Assembly (NCBI GenBank): GCA_965248605.1
Contig: CBDFJV010000007.1
Coordinates: forward strand, 186,001 to 250,000
Reading direction: 5' to 3'
Source: CAUZJF01 sp965248605
Lineage (GTDB): Bacteria; Chloroflexota; Dehalococcoidia; Lucifugimonadales; CAUZJF01
DNA: 64,000 nucleotides
In this document: piece after piece, positions 22,673-31,929 of the stretch
How the letters are laid out: the number at the start of each line of letters is the position of its first letter
How positions within the stretch are numbered: the first letter of the stretch is position 1
Translations under genes and position numbers: made by a program
The notes under the pieces: generated by a model
The model's input: the letters and a program-made list of their open reading frames with translations, nothing else
The model's database searches: none
What the model was told of the DNA's origin: nothing

Positions 22673-25029
22673 TGTGAAGGGCGGAGAGATAATGTACCAC
22701 CTGGGCGGTCGAGCGCTGAGATGTGGCGCTTGAAAACTGTACCGCCTGTCGCCTTCAATCAGGAACGACCGAACCTGATTGAAGGTGGATTGGATGTACA
22801 AGGTGGAGATGTACCTGCGAGTTCGCAGGGCTTGTTTCGTCGAAGGGATGAGCGTCCGAGAGGCGGCCCGAGTGTTCGGGCTACACCGGGACACGGTGCG
22901 CAAGATGCTCGAGTACTCCGTGCCCCCAGGGTATCGACGGCAACGACCGGCTCGCAGACCGAAGCTCGATCCATATAAGGGTGTGATGGACCAGATCCTG
23001 GAGCAGGATCTGAGCTCACCGAAGAAGCAGCGTCACACCGCCAAGCGTATCTACGAACGGCTCAGAGACGAACACGGCTTCCCCGGCAAGTACACGATAG
23101 TCAAAGACTACGTTCGAGAACGCCGTCGTCATACCCGCGAGATGTTCGTACCACTGTCCCACCCTCCGGGACATGCCCAGTGCGACTACGGCGAAGCTCG
23201 AGTGATCATCGGCGGAGTGGAACGCAAAGCCCACTACTTCGCCCTGGACCTCCCTCACAGCGACGGGTGCTATGTGAAGGCGTATCCCGCCGAGACGACG
23301 GAGTCATTCTGCGACGGACACGTCTCCGCCTTCGCGTTCCTGGGCGGAGTGCCTCAGAGCATCCTCTACGACAACACCACGCTCGCGGTAGCCAGAATCC
23401 TGGGAGATGGTCGCCGGCAGCGGACCAGGGTGTTCTCCGAGCTTCAGTCCCACTACCTGTTCGAGGACCGGTTCGGCCGTCCAGGCAAAGGGAACGATAA
23501 GGGCAAAGTAGAAGGTCTGGTCGGCTATGTCCGCCGGAACTTCCTGGTGCCCATTCCATCGTTCGAGAGCTTCGATGCCCTCAATGCTCATCTGGAGCAA
23601 CACTGCCTCAGACGGTTCGAAGATCGACTCCGCGGCCACAACGAGACGATAGGAGAACGGCTGGAGCGGGACCTGGAGAAGTTGCTGCCTCTGCCGGCCG
23701 TACCGTACGACGCCAGCGACAAGCACGCGACGAGGGTCAGTTCTCTGTCCCTGGTCAGATACCGGACCAATGACTATTCGGTCCCGGTGGCCTACGGTCA
23801 TCGGGACGTTGTGGTCCGCGGATATGTACATGAGGTTGTGATCAGCTGTGGCGCTGAAGTCATCGCCCGCCATCGGCGGTCCTACGATCGAGACGACTTC
23901 GTCTTCGACCCTCTCCATTACCTGCCGCTCCTTGAGAAGAAGACGAGGGCATTGGATCAGGCGGCGCCGCTGGTTGGATGGGAGTTGCCCGAGGAGTTCG
24001 GAGTGTTGCGGCGGCTGCTGGAGTCTCGGATGGGCAAGCGAGGAAAGAGGGAGTTCGTGCAAGTGCTCAGACTGATGGAGAACTTCCAGCCGGAAGAAGT
24101 CCACGACGCCGTACGAGACGCCATTCGACTCGGGGCTGTGAGCTTCGATGCTGTCAAGCACCTGGTGCTGTGCAGGATCGAGGGTCGACCGCCTAGACTC
24201 GACATGGAGTTGTACCCGTATCTGCCCAGGACCAACGTTGCAACAACCTCGACCAGGGACTACATGGCTCTCCTGGCGGGGAGCCGGTCATGACCAACAA
24301 GTCCACGATGTTGCTCGAACACAACCTCAAGCAACTCAAGCTCCCCACGTTCCTGAGGGAGTACGACAAGCTGGCATCCCAGTGTGCCAGTGAGGGAGCT
24401 GACCATCCGGACTACCTGCTGCGACTATCGGAGTTGGAGCTGATCGACCGTCACCATCGCATGGTGGAACGTCGGATCAAAGCAGCCCGCTTCCCGACGA
24501 CCAAGAGCCTCGACACCTTCGACTTCCTGTCTATGCCGTCCCTGAACAAGGCTCTGGTTCTGGAGCTGGCACGATGCGAGTACATCGAGCGCCCCCACAA
24601 CGTCATCGCTCTCGGCAACAGTGGCACCGGCAAGACCCATATCGCCCTCGGTCTCGGTCTGGCTGCGTGTCAGAGGGGACTGTCCGTGGGCTTCACCACC
24701 GCCGCTGCTCTGGTTCACGAGCTGATCGAGGCCAGGGACGAACGGCGTCTGCTCAACCTGCAGAGAAGGCTCGCACGACTCAAGCTTCTGATCATCGACG
24801 AACTGGGCTTCGTGCCCTTGTCCAAGACTGGCGCCGAGCTCCTCTTCGAGGTGTTCAGCCAGCGTTACGAGCGTGGATCGGTCCTGGTGACCTCCAACCT
24901 GCCCTTCGTCGAGTGGACCGAGGTGTTCGGCTCTGAACGGCTGACCGGAGCTCTCCTCGACCGCCTCACCCACCATGTCGACATCCTGGAGATGAACGGG
25001 GACAGCTACCGACTCAAGCACAGCAGGCA
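22673..25029 (+). mobile_element. IS21-type insertion sequence, right copy (3'-truncated, inverted)
   Basis: Begins with TGTGAAGGGCGGAGAGATAA at 22673, the same terminal repeat as the inner end of the left copy, and follows it nearly base for base to CTCAAGCACAGCA at about 25027. Beyond that the left copy's last 100 bp and its terminal repeat are missing, and a dispersed repeat module (CAACTCGCTTTGCTGCA) begins instead. With only one intact end this copy should not move alone, though the two inner ends could support composite behaviour. Confidence 0.85.
22779..24293 (+). CDS. istA: IS21-family transposase IstA (right copy)
   Basis: A 504-residue IstA, the inverted twin of the left copy and identical except for two residues seen (HPPGH, LLPLP). 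The helix-turn-helix is RVFGLHRDTVRK; the DDE residues lie in AQCDYGEAR, ILYDNTTLA and KGKVEGLVG. The frame is intact. It overlaps istB by 4 bases. Confidence 0.94.
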   Translation: MKVDWMYKVEMYLRVRRACFVEGMSVREAARVFGLHRDTVRKMLEYSVPPGYRRQRPARRPKLDPYKGVMDQILEQDLSSPKKQRHTAKRIYERLRDEHGFPGKYTIVKDYVRERRRHTREMFVPLSHPPGHAQCDYGEARVIIGGVERKAHYFALDLPHSDGCYVKAYPAETTESFCDGHVSAFAFLGGVPQSILYDNTTLAVARILGDGRRQRTRVFSELQSHYLFEDRFGRPGKGNDKGKVEGLVGYVRRNFLVPIPSFESFDALNAHLEQHCLRRFEDRLRGHNETIGERLERDLEKLLPLPAVPYDASDKHATRVSSLSLVRYRTNDYSVPVAYGHRDVVVRGYVHEVVISCGAEVIARHRRSYDRDDFVFDPLHYLPLLEKKTRALDQAAPLVGWELPEEFGVLRRLLESRMGKRGKREFVQVLRLMENFQPEEVHDAVRDAIRLGAVSFDAVKHLVLCRIEGRPPRLDMELYPYLPRTNVATTSTRDYMALLAGSRS

Positions 25030-25051
25030 ACTCGCTTTGCTGCACACGTAG
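24290..25051 (+). CDS. istB: IS21-family helper ATPase IstB (right copy, altered C-terminus)
   Basis: A 253-residue IstB, the same as the left copy through GDSYRLKHS, with Walker A GNSGTGKTH (109-117) and Walker B in LLIIDELGF. After LKHS the native KKTSGRQLSD tail is replaced by RQLALLHT, encoded by the adjoining dispersed repeat. The AAA+ core is intact, so the protein may still work for other IS21 copies. Confidence 0.92.
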   Translation: MTNKSTMLLEHNLKQLKLPTFLREYDKLASQCASEGADHPDYLLRLSELELIDRHHRMVERRIKAARFPTTKSLDTFDFLSMPSLNKALVLELARCEYIERPHNVIALGNSGTGKTHIALGLGLAACQRGLSVGFTTAAALVHELIEARDERRLLNLQRRLARLKLLIIDELGFVPLSKTGAELLFEVFSQRYERGSVLVTSNLPFVEWTEVFGSERLTGALLDRLTHHVDILEMNGDSYRLKHSRQLALLHT

Positions 25052-25440
25052 GGGCAGTGCCCCCGTGCCTGCCCTGGCGCTCCCGCAAGGCCCTCAAAAC
25101 CGAGCAGTTACTTCAGAGCCCACCGAACCGCTCGTGGGGTCCGGCTCTGTCCCCCCTTTTGAAAAGGGGGGTTGGGGGGATTTGACCCACGGTAATTAGA
25201 TACAACCGCAAGCTGAAAGTGAGCCACCATACATCCGCAGGGCGGACAAACGTATGAGAGCAACTCGCTTTGCTGCATACATAGGGGCAGTGCCCCGTGC
25301 CTGCCCAGGCGCTCCCGCGAGGCCCTCAAAAACCGAGCAGTTACTTGTGAGCTCGTCGAACCACCTTCGACTGGCTCAGAGCTTGCCCCGGACTCGATCC
25401 GGGGGTGAGCGGAGAAATGTCCGCCTTTTAACAAGAACCG
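25031..25440. repeat. Dispersed repeat modules with a DUF559 5' relic
   Basis: Two copies of a module starting CAACTCGCTTTGCTGCA and containing GGGGCAGTGCCCC and GCAGTTACTT lie at about 25031-25120 and 25257-25350. Between them, 25140-25223 holds a G-rich hairpin followed by GACCCACGGTAATTAGATAC, matching the DUF559 upstream hairpin and first codons at 6.8 kb but with the GTG start changed to GTA. The same module order occurs at 45470-45680, inside MITE family 2 copy B. No gene is present. Confidence 0.75.
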
Positions 25441-25461
25441 AAAGACGCTGGAGGCAACCCA

Positions 25462-27067
25462 ATGGGGGACGGAAGACCAAACATCCTCTGGTACTGCACC
25501 GATCAGCAGCGCTTCGATACCATTGGGGCGCTGGGTAACCCTTATGCCCAAACGCCGACCCTGGATAGACTAGTCGGCGAGGGCGTCGCGTTCACCCACG
25601 CATACTGCCAGAGTCCGGTCTGCACGCCCAGCCGTTCCAGCTTCCTCACCGGTCTGTATCCCAGCAGGCTCCACAACACGCGAAACGGCAACGAGAGCTT
25701 TTCGACGGACGCTCCGCCGTTGGTCACGAAGCTCCTGGCCGACAGCGGCTACGAGTGTGGCCTCGTTGGGAAACTCCACCTCCAAAGCTCTGGCCAACGC
25801 CCGGAGCCCCGCATCGACGATGGATACTCCTTCTGGAGGTTCAGCCACGCGCCTCGGGACGACTGGCCGGAAGGCCATGATTACGCCGACTGGGTGGACG
25901 AGAAGGGCGGCGACCTCGACGAGCTCCGCTTGAGCGAAGACCACGTCCCGACCGAGCTGCACCAGACCACGTGGGCGTCGGAGATGGCCATCGAGTTCAT
26001 CACCAGGCCGCGGCAGGCCCCCTGGTTGCTAAGCGTAAACATCTACGACCCGCACCCGCCATTCATTCCTCCTCGCACCTACGCGGACCGGTTCGATCCC
26101 GAAGACATGCCTGGGCCCCACTTCCGCGAGAGCGACCTCATTCAGCAGGGACGGCTCAAAAATATCGACTTCTAGGGAGAGGCCAAACGGCCCGAGGAGC
26201 GGGACGCAAGGACGATCCAGGCCCTGTACTACGCGATGATTGCCCAGATCGACGACCAGTTTGCTCGAATCATTGACGTTCTCGAGGAAACTGGACAGCG
26301 GGAGAACACAGCGATCGTCTTCACGACCGATCCCGGCGAGGCGCTCGGAGACCACGGACTGTTGGAGAAAGGCTGTCGCTTCTACGAGGGGCTGGTCAGA
26401 GTGCCATTAGTGTTCAGCTTTCCCGGACGCTTCGTGGCCGACCTGAGAAGCGACGCACTGGTTGAGCTTCTCGACATTCCGCCGACGCTTCTGGAGCTGG
26501 CCGGGCTGAGCGTGCCCGACCACGTTCAAGGCAGTAGCTTGATGCCGATTCTTAGTGGGGAAGCGTCACCGGACCACCATCGCGACTTCGTGCGCTGTGA
26601 GTACTTCGACGCCCTCGATGGCAGTTTCACTCGAAGGGAGACGTCCGGACCGCTCGGTCACGTCAAGGCTCCTACCTCCGAACAGCCTGACCCAGAACCC
26701 TATCCTGACGGCGTCGGCGCCTTCGCGACCATGTACCGGGACCGTCGATACAAGCTAGTGGTCCAACATCCTAGTATTGAAGGGTTCTGAGGTTACGGCT
26801 TGGTAGGGGCGGGTTTGAAACCCGCCCTGTCGTCGTAGCACGCCAATCTCGGCTACCCCTCATTTCAAAGATTTCGGTCTACTAGTGGTCTACCACGGCC
26901 ACAAGCTGGGCGAGCTATATGACCTTCAAGAGGACCCGTGGGAGCACGAAAACCTGTGGGACGATCCTGGACACGAAGGCGTCAAGAATCGGCTTATCTT
27001 CGCGGCCTTCGACGCTCACGTTCTGCTGACCACTGACGTGGGCAGCAGAAGAATCGCGCCGATGTAG
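25462..27067 (+). pseudogene. Sulfatase (type I), inactivated by stop codon and MITE
   Basis: ATG 25462 opens a type I sulfatase: NILWYCTDQQRFDTIGALG with the metal-site Asp, and SPVCTPSRSS with Cys54 at the formylglycine position. Three lesions follow. An in-frame TAG lies at 26173-26175 (one base from CAG). The usual DHGE metal motif reads TTDPGEALGDHG, losing the His. A 125-bp MITE at 26758-26882 splits DRRYKLV from the C-terminal part. Skipping the MITE restores YKLVVYHGHKLGELYDLQED, then PWEHENLWDDP, the standard sulfatase ending, to the stop at 27067. Sulfatases hydrolyse sulfate esters of sugars or aromatics; this copy is dead. Confidence 0.88.
26758..26882 (-). mobile_element. MITE family 1, copy 2 (125 bp, in the sulfatase)
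   Basis: Inverted relative to copies 1 and 3 and identical to both. TA duplications lie at 26756-26757 and 26883-26884. The insertion shifts the sulfatase frame. Confidence 0.9.
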
Positions 27068-27405
27068 TCTCGCCTACCGCTTACGAGTCAAATGCCGATT
27101 CTAGCTCCAGTGTGGGTACCCGGCAAGCCACGCCTGCCCTTCTGCGTACACGAGACCACGGTGAACGTTCGTTGCGCAGCCAAATCGACCATCGTAGAAT
27201 TCATATCGCAAAGGGGGCCGCAACATCGGATAAACGGGCACAACCGCCTTATGGGCTAGCGGTACGGGTCGCAACCAGATAGTGTCTGCGGGTGGAGTCG
27301 GCCGACCAACTGTTGGCCGGACTCCGGTAGCCCGATTGGTGCACCCCGTCCAGGGAGGTCGCCGCCACATTCAGCGGCGCCAATGAAGCGTTTGGGAACC
27401 TTTCA
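27068..27405. other. Intergenic region, no gene seen
   Basis: This 338-bp gap lies between the sulfatase pseudogene and the histidine kinase. Short minus-strand ORFs here have no recognisable features. No convincing ribosome site precedes the kinase ATG. Confidence 0.4.
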
Positions 27406-29169
27406 ATGACGCTCCGCGTGAAAACTCTTGCCGTTCTTGCGGTAACGTTCGCTAGCCTCGTTTTGGTTGTGTACGTCGTCTCACGACTGGTCCTTTTGGA
27501 CGGTTTCGCTTCCTTTGAGGACGAGAACGTGACGACGAATACTCGGAGGGTTCTCGCGGCGTTATCTGAAGATGTCTCTGAGCTGGACGCCGAGTTGGCC
27601 AACTGGGTCGAGATAATCGATATTGGTAACGTCGGGGCTGAGCCTGACAAAGACTTTTCGCGTCTCCTGACGGAAGCGTTCACCAATCTCCAGATCGATT
27701 TCACAATGGTCGTCGATTCTTCCGGCAAGATCGTGTTCCGCAAGGCTGTGGATGTGCAGAGTGGGCGGGACACACCATTTCCAAGTAGCTTTGAAGATCA
27801 CTTCGCCACCCACGATCTCCTGATAGGCCACACATCTCCGGATAGCAACATCACGGGCTACGTCAGTCTCCCGGAAGGACCGATGATCGTCGTCTCCAGA
27901 CCTGTCCCGGACAGCGCAAACGATAAGCCCGTAGGAGGCTCTATGCTGTTCGTCCGTCACCTGGACGACGTCCAGATCGATGCCCTCGGCCGCTCGACGC
28001 AGCTGACCCTCGAGGTCCGGGAAGTCGCCAAGAGTGGGATGCCAGACGACTTCCAGGCCGTACTTCCACAGCTGACGGACAAAGAATCGATTGCCACCCG
28101 GCGTCTGGACGATGACGAGGTTGCTGGATACGCACTTCTGGATGATGTCTATGGGAATCCAAGCATTCTGGTCCGGGCCCAGATGCCGAGCGCCATACGC
28201 AAGCAGGGGCAGACCACGCTGACCTATCTGCTAATCACCGTGGTAGCCATCGGCTCACTGTTTGCACTGGTAACTATCGTGGGACTCGAGAGAGTTGTGC
28301 TATCGCCTCTCGCACGCCTCAGTCGCAGCGTCGAGGACATCGCCGGAAACGCGGGACATTCCGCGCGTATCTCGGTAGCCGGAGGGGACGAGCTAGGGAG
28401 GCTGGCAGATGGGATCAACACGATGCTCGCACAGTTAGAGGCGTCGCACACCGAGACCGTGGATACGGAGAGGCAACGCGGAGAAAAGGCGACCGCCGTT
28501 GTGCGAGCTGAGGAGCTGGAGCGCTCGCGAACGCGGGTGTTGGCCGTGTCGGAGTCGGTACGGAAGGATATCGCCAGGCACTTGCATGGCTCCGTACAAA
28601 ACAAGCTGATCCTCCTTCTCCATAGAATCGACTCATTAGGGCAGGCCTCGCCTTCGGACTTATCAGCCGAGGTACGAAGCATCCACGAAGATCTCCAGGA
28701 CCTGATAGAAAACGATGTCAGAAAAGCAAGTGTGCAGATATATCCAGACATTCTCCGTCGGGGCCTTGTGCCCGCACTCGAATCACTCGCAGATAGGTTC
28801 GAGGGACAGCTTGACCTCGAGACAGACCTTGATCGGGAGCTCGCGATTAGCGAAAAGTCCGACAGGAACACGGTACCTGAGAACCTTCGGCTGTCGGTTT
28901 ATCGAGTCGCCGAAGAGGCGCTGACGAACGCTCTCAAGCACTCGGATGCGAAGAAGGTGACAATGGCCCTTGAACGCAAGGCCGAAGGTTCGCTTAGGCT
29001 GAAGGTCTCCGATGATGGACGAGGGTTCGACGTCGATGCCGAAGCGCAAGGAGTTGGACTCGGAACGATGCGCGACTACGCAGAGGCCGCAGGCGGCAGG
29101 CTGACTATCGAAAGCGTCCTCGGCGACGGGACATTGGTCATCGCGACAGTGCCGCTCGATCCCGCATGA
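27406..29169 (+). CDS. Sensor histidine kinase, CHASE4-like sensor with HisKA_3-type core
   Basis: A 587-residue membrane histidine kinase. TM1 is about 8-28, an extracytoplasmic CHASE4-like sensor is about 32-265 (FEDENVTTNTRRVLAALSED, AELANWVEIID), and TM2 is about 268-290 (LTYLLITVVAIGSLFALVTI). HAMP follows (about 290-345), then a NarL/DesK-type dimerisation domain with KDIARHLHGSVQNKL, where His394 is the likely phospho-acceptor. The ATPase domain has EEALTNALKHSDA (N box), SDDGRGFD (G1) and GVGLGTMRDYAEAAGG (G2). Such kinases normally pair with a LuxR-type response regulator, but none is adjacent: the next gene is a convergent amidase. The ligand is unknown. Confidence 0.9.
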   Translation: MTLRVKTLAVLAVTFASLVLVVYVVSRLVLLDGFASFEDENVTTNTRRVLAALSEDVSELDAELANWVEIIDIGNVGAEPDKDFSRLLTEAFTNLQIDFTMVVDSSGKIVFRKAVDVQSGRDTPFPSSFEDHFATHDLLIGHTSPDSNITGYVSLPEGPMIVVSRPVPDSANDKPVGGSMLFVRHLDDVQIDALGRSTQLTLEVREVAKSGMPDDFQAVLPQLTDKESIATRRLDDDEVAGYALLDDVYGNPSILVRAQMPSAIRKQGQTTLTYLLITVVAIGSLFALVTIVGLERVVLSPLARLSRSVEDIAGNAGHSARISVAGGDELGRLADGINTMLAQLEASHTETVDTERQRGEKATAVVRAEELERSRTRVLAVSESVRKDIARHLHGSVQNKLILLLHRIDSLGQASPSDLSAEVRSIHEDLQDLIENDVRKASVQIYPDILRRGLVPALESLADRFEGQLDLETDLDRELAISEKSDRNTVPENLRLSVYRVAEEALTNALKHSDAKKVTMALERKAEGSLRLKVSDDGRGFDVDAEAQGVGLGTMRDYAEAAGGRLTIESVLGDGTLVIATVPLDPA

Positions 29170-29216
29170 ACCGCGCTTCGTTCTGGATGCCTCCCAGTCC
29201 AAGCCGACGTCGAGCG

Positions 29217-30638
29217 TCATAAAGCACTCGACTTAGTGACCGTACCCTCGGGGTGTCTCTTGTGCCAGTCGGTCAACGACTGGAACCGACGTGCCACTGC
29301 GACAATGGTGTTCTCCTGGTAGGCTCTGCCCATGAACTGAATGCCACTCGGAAGTCCCTGATCAGAAAACCCGTTGGGGACCGAGACTGCCGGCAACCCA
29401 AACACGTTGCCAACCGCGCCCAACATGTCCGCAAGGTGGGACTCGGCCCAGGCGGTCCAGTCTTCCCCGACCTGAAGAGCGACCCTTGGTGCGCTTGGAC
29501 CAATAACAGCATCGAAGGATGCCAGAGCCTCATCGACCTCCCTCGCAATCGCCGACCGGACGCGCAACGCTTTCAGGTAGTCTTTCGCCGATACCGCTGC
29601 GCCGGCGAGGAGACTGACGACCTTCGAGGCCGAAAGCTCCGCAGCCTTGCCACTCGCGATGAATTGCTTGAGAGCGCCGAGTGCTTCAGGAGCGTATATG
29701 GTCTGTGTGATTTCCGAATATGGGTAATCCGGCAACTCCAACTCATCTATCTCGGCTACCTCCTCCAAGACCTTTAGGCTGATCCCAAAGCTAGAGCGAA
29801 CTGTTCCGTCGGCCCCTTCGGTGGCATCCTTCAAAACAGCCAGGCGAAACATTCGATCGTGTGAACCTGACCTATTGGAGTAGTGGTAGGGTCTGGTGGC
29901 TGCCGCAGGATCGTTGGAATCCGGCCCTGCGATGGCATCCAGCACCAATCCGCAGTCGTCGGCCGTCTGGCCGAGCGGGCCCAGTTTGTCCAGGGAAGCC
30001 GATAACGGCATCGCCCCGTACCGGCTGACCCGCCCGAACGTGGGCCGCAGCCCGGTGACTCCACAAAAAGCCGCGGGAATCAGGATTGACCCCCAGGTTT
30101 CGGAACCAATAGCGAATGGAACGAGTCCGCCAGCCACTGCAGAGGCTGATCCGCCGGACGAACCGCCGCTCCAATGCTGTTCGTCCCAAGGATTGAGGTT
30201 AGGTCCCGTTAGCGAGGCATCTGCGCCGTCGTAGTGCATTCCTCCAGCCAGTTCGACCATCGATAGTTTCGCGGCGAGCACGGCGCCCGCGCGTTCAAGC
30301 CTTGCGATAACGGTGGCGTCGTAGTCAAACAGCTGATCGCGCAGCGGAGCCGCTCCCCAGGTGGTCGGAATGCCGCCGGATGTCGCTAACAGATCTTTCG
30401 CTCCGTACGGTATTCCGTGGAGAGGGCCACGGTACTTGCCTGAGCCGATCTCTTTTTCCGCCCGGCGAGCCTCATCGATTGCGCGCTCTCGTGTCAGGGT
30501 GACAACAGCGTTGTACCGTGGGCCCAGGGACTCAAGCCGGTCCAGGAAGCCTTCGGTCAACTCAATGGGAGACACTCGCCGCAAGCGGACCATTTCCCCT
30601 AACTCCCGAATTGGGAGGAAGACCGCCTCTCTATTCAT
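29217..30638 (-). CDS. Amidase signature family hydrolase (with GatC-like partner)
   Basis: A 473-residue amidase-signature enzyme with the Ser-cisSer-Lys triad: Lys81 in GAKDLLAT, cis-Ser in GGSSGGS (158-164) and nucleophile Ser184 in GSETWGS (178-184). The usual GSDTGGS is changed to GSETWGS, seen in some non-GatA amidases, so an amide or carbamate substrate is more likely than tRNA amidation. Its start overlaps the end of the small upstream gene by 8 bases (ATGAATAG), so it is translationally coupled to that GatC/AtzG-like protein. Confidence 0.9.
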   Translation of the reverse strand: MNREAVFLPIRELGEMVRLRRVSPIELTEGFLDRLESLGPRYNAVVTLTRERAIDEARRAEKEIGSGKYRGPLHGIPYGAKDLLATSGGIPTTWGAAPLRDQLFDYDATVIARLERAGAVLAAKLSMVELAGGMHYDGADASLTGPNLNPWDEQHWSGGSSGGSASAVAGGLVPFAIGSETWGSILIPAAFCGVTGLRPTFGRVSRYGAMPLSASLDKLGPLGQTADDCGLVLDAIAGPDSNDPAAATRPYHYSNRSGSHDRMFRLAVLKDATEGADGTVRSSFGISLKVLEEVAEIDELELPDYPYSEITQTIYAPEALGALKQFIASGKAAELSASKVVSLLAGAAVSAKDYLKALRVRSAIAREVDEALASFDAVIGPSAPRVALQVGEDWTAWAESHLADMLGAVGNVFGLPAVSVPNGFSDQGLPSGIQFMGRAYQENTIVAVARRFQSLTDWHKRHPEGTVTKSSAL

Positions 30639-30852
30639 TGGGGCCGTCGCTGGCGTAGGGCCGAAACAACGGTTGTAGCTCCGTGGTGTCGTCCAGATTG
30701 AGCTCTCGGATCTTGCGTATCATCTTTACAGTTCTGCCGATCGCTTCGCGTAGTTCGTCGAGTTCGGCGGAGTCTATAAGGTGGCCATATTCGGCCTTCA
30801 CCATTTCGAAACTGGCCTCCGCCTCGGCCCCGTAGTCATCCTCACCAGTCAT
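30631..30852 (-). CDS. Small GatC/AtzG-like partner of the amidase
   Basis: A 73-residue acidic helical protein, MTGEDDYGAEAEASFEMVKA to FRPYASDGPNE. The ATG at 30852 is chosen because GGAGG lies 5 bp before it; upstream in-frame starts lack this. The helical pair (IDSAELDELREAIGRTVKM) followed by LDDTTELQPLFRPYA resembles GatC and AtzG, which wrap around amidase-signature subunits and stabilise them. A similar small gene precedes the other amidase (35481-35672), ending GEAGLAVIFRPLEE. The partner role is inferred from size, motif and coupling. Confidence 0.72.
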   Translation of the reverse strand: MTGEDDYGAEAEASFEMVKAEYGHLIDSAELDELREAIGRTVKMIRKIRELNLDDTTELQPLFRPYASDGPNE

Positions 30853-31176
30853 TACGACCTCCATCTGTCCCGGCGGCCTGTTAATACGCCCGCGAGAAGG
30901 CCATATGCGGCCAGCTCCGTGGTCCACAAGTAACAGGAGTCCGGATTGGTCCCTTCACGTCGCCGCTGGTCGTTCACTGTGACTTCTAGGCGGAAGCTTC
31001 CAGCACGACCTTATCTTCTCTTCCGGGGGTGTATCTTGCGCTGAGTAGCGGCCTTCACTTGTCGGAAGAAGGACCTGGTCTGAATTCGCTGACGGTTTGG
31101 ACTGGCTTCGAAGTGGTGCCGCAGGCTCGACGCGGCGGTTCAGCCGTGCAGGTGGGCGATCCGGGCAATTGACCCG
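30853..31176. other. Intergenic region, no gene seen
   Basis: This 324-bp gap is upstream of the GatC-like gene and downstream of the FAH gene. It presumably holds the promoter of the amidase operon, but I see no clear -35/-10 pair and no repeats. Confidence 0.35.
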
Positions 31177-31929
31177 TTATTCCGCCTTTACCGGATTGCT
31201 GAGTACACCGATCTCGCTTATCTCGATCTCCACGAAGTCCCGATCATGCAGGTCCGACTGTGTCCCGCCGGTCCCCGTATAGATCAGGTCGCCCGGCCCC
31301 AGGGTGACCCACTGGCTAATGTAGCTGATGCAAGCCGCCGTGTTGTGTACGATGTTTGTGGTGCTGACATCCTGAACCTGCTTGCCATTGATCCTTGCCT
31401 CGATGGTGACGTTATTGGGGTCCAAGTCCGTCTCGATGTACGGTCCTATGGGCGAGAAGGTGTCGGAAGCCTTGGCGCGCCAGAAGGTGGAGTCGATGCT
31501 CTGCCAGTCCCTTGCGCTAACGTCGTTGCCGCACGTATACCCGAAGACGTAGTCTAGTGCTTGCGCCTCAGAGACCCTCCGACACGGCTTGCCGATGATG
31601 GCAACCAGCTCGGCCTCTTCCTGTACCTGTTTCGCTTCCTTGGGCAGGATGATGGTGTCGCCCGGGCCGCAGATGGAGTTGGGTGTCTTGGTGTATACCT
31701 GGGGCACCTCGGGCCCCCCAGCGCCCCCCAGGTGGTCGTAGTAGTTGCCGCCCATGAAGAAGACTATGGAAGGCGTGCAGGGCGCTAATACCTTTACCTC
31801 CCGCAGTGGGTGGCTGTGGTCCGATCGCTTGTAGTCCTCCCAGGGTGCTCCGGCTATCTGGTCAACCGAATCTCCTTCGACGATTCCGTATGCCACTTCT
31901 CCGTGAGCCTCGTATCTGGCGAACTTCAT
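31177..31929 (-). CDS. Fumarylacetoacetate hydrolase (FAH) family protein
   Basis: A 250-residue FAH-family enzyme. Conserved parts are FFMGGNYYDH, the metal-ligand region VQEEAELVAIIGKPCRRV, FGYTCGNDVSARDWQ, RAKASDTFSPIGPYIETD and LGPGDLIYTGTGGT. The family cleaves or decarboxylates beta-diketo acids in aromatic and sugar-acid breakdown (fumarylacetoacetate, acylpyruvates, 2-hydroxyhepta-dienedioate); the substrate is not resolvable. The ATG at 31929 is used because AGAGGAG lies upstream and conserved sequence (MKFARYEAHGEVAYG) begins there. Confidence 0.9.
   Translation of the reverse strand: MKFARYEAHGEVAYGIVEGDSVDQIAGAPWEDYKRSDHSHPLREVKVLAPCTPSIVFFMGGNYYDHLGGAGGPEVPQVYTKTPNSICGPGDTIILPKEAKQVQEEAELVAIIGKPCRRVSEAQALDYVFGYTCGNDVSARDWQSIDSTFWRAKASDTFSPIGPYIETDLDPNNVTIEARINGKQVQDVSTTNIVHNTAACISYISQWVTLGPGDLIYTGTGGTQSDLHDRDFVEIEISEIGVLSNPVKAE

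Noticed and set aside
22419..22700. 93-codon minus-strand ORF
   Set aside because: It overlaps the real prohead-protease fragment in another frame and crosses three unrelated segments.
27101..27370. 89-codon minus-strand ORF
   Set aside because: No recognisable motif or ribosome site; looks like noise upstream of the histidine kinase.
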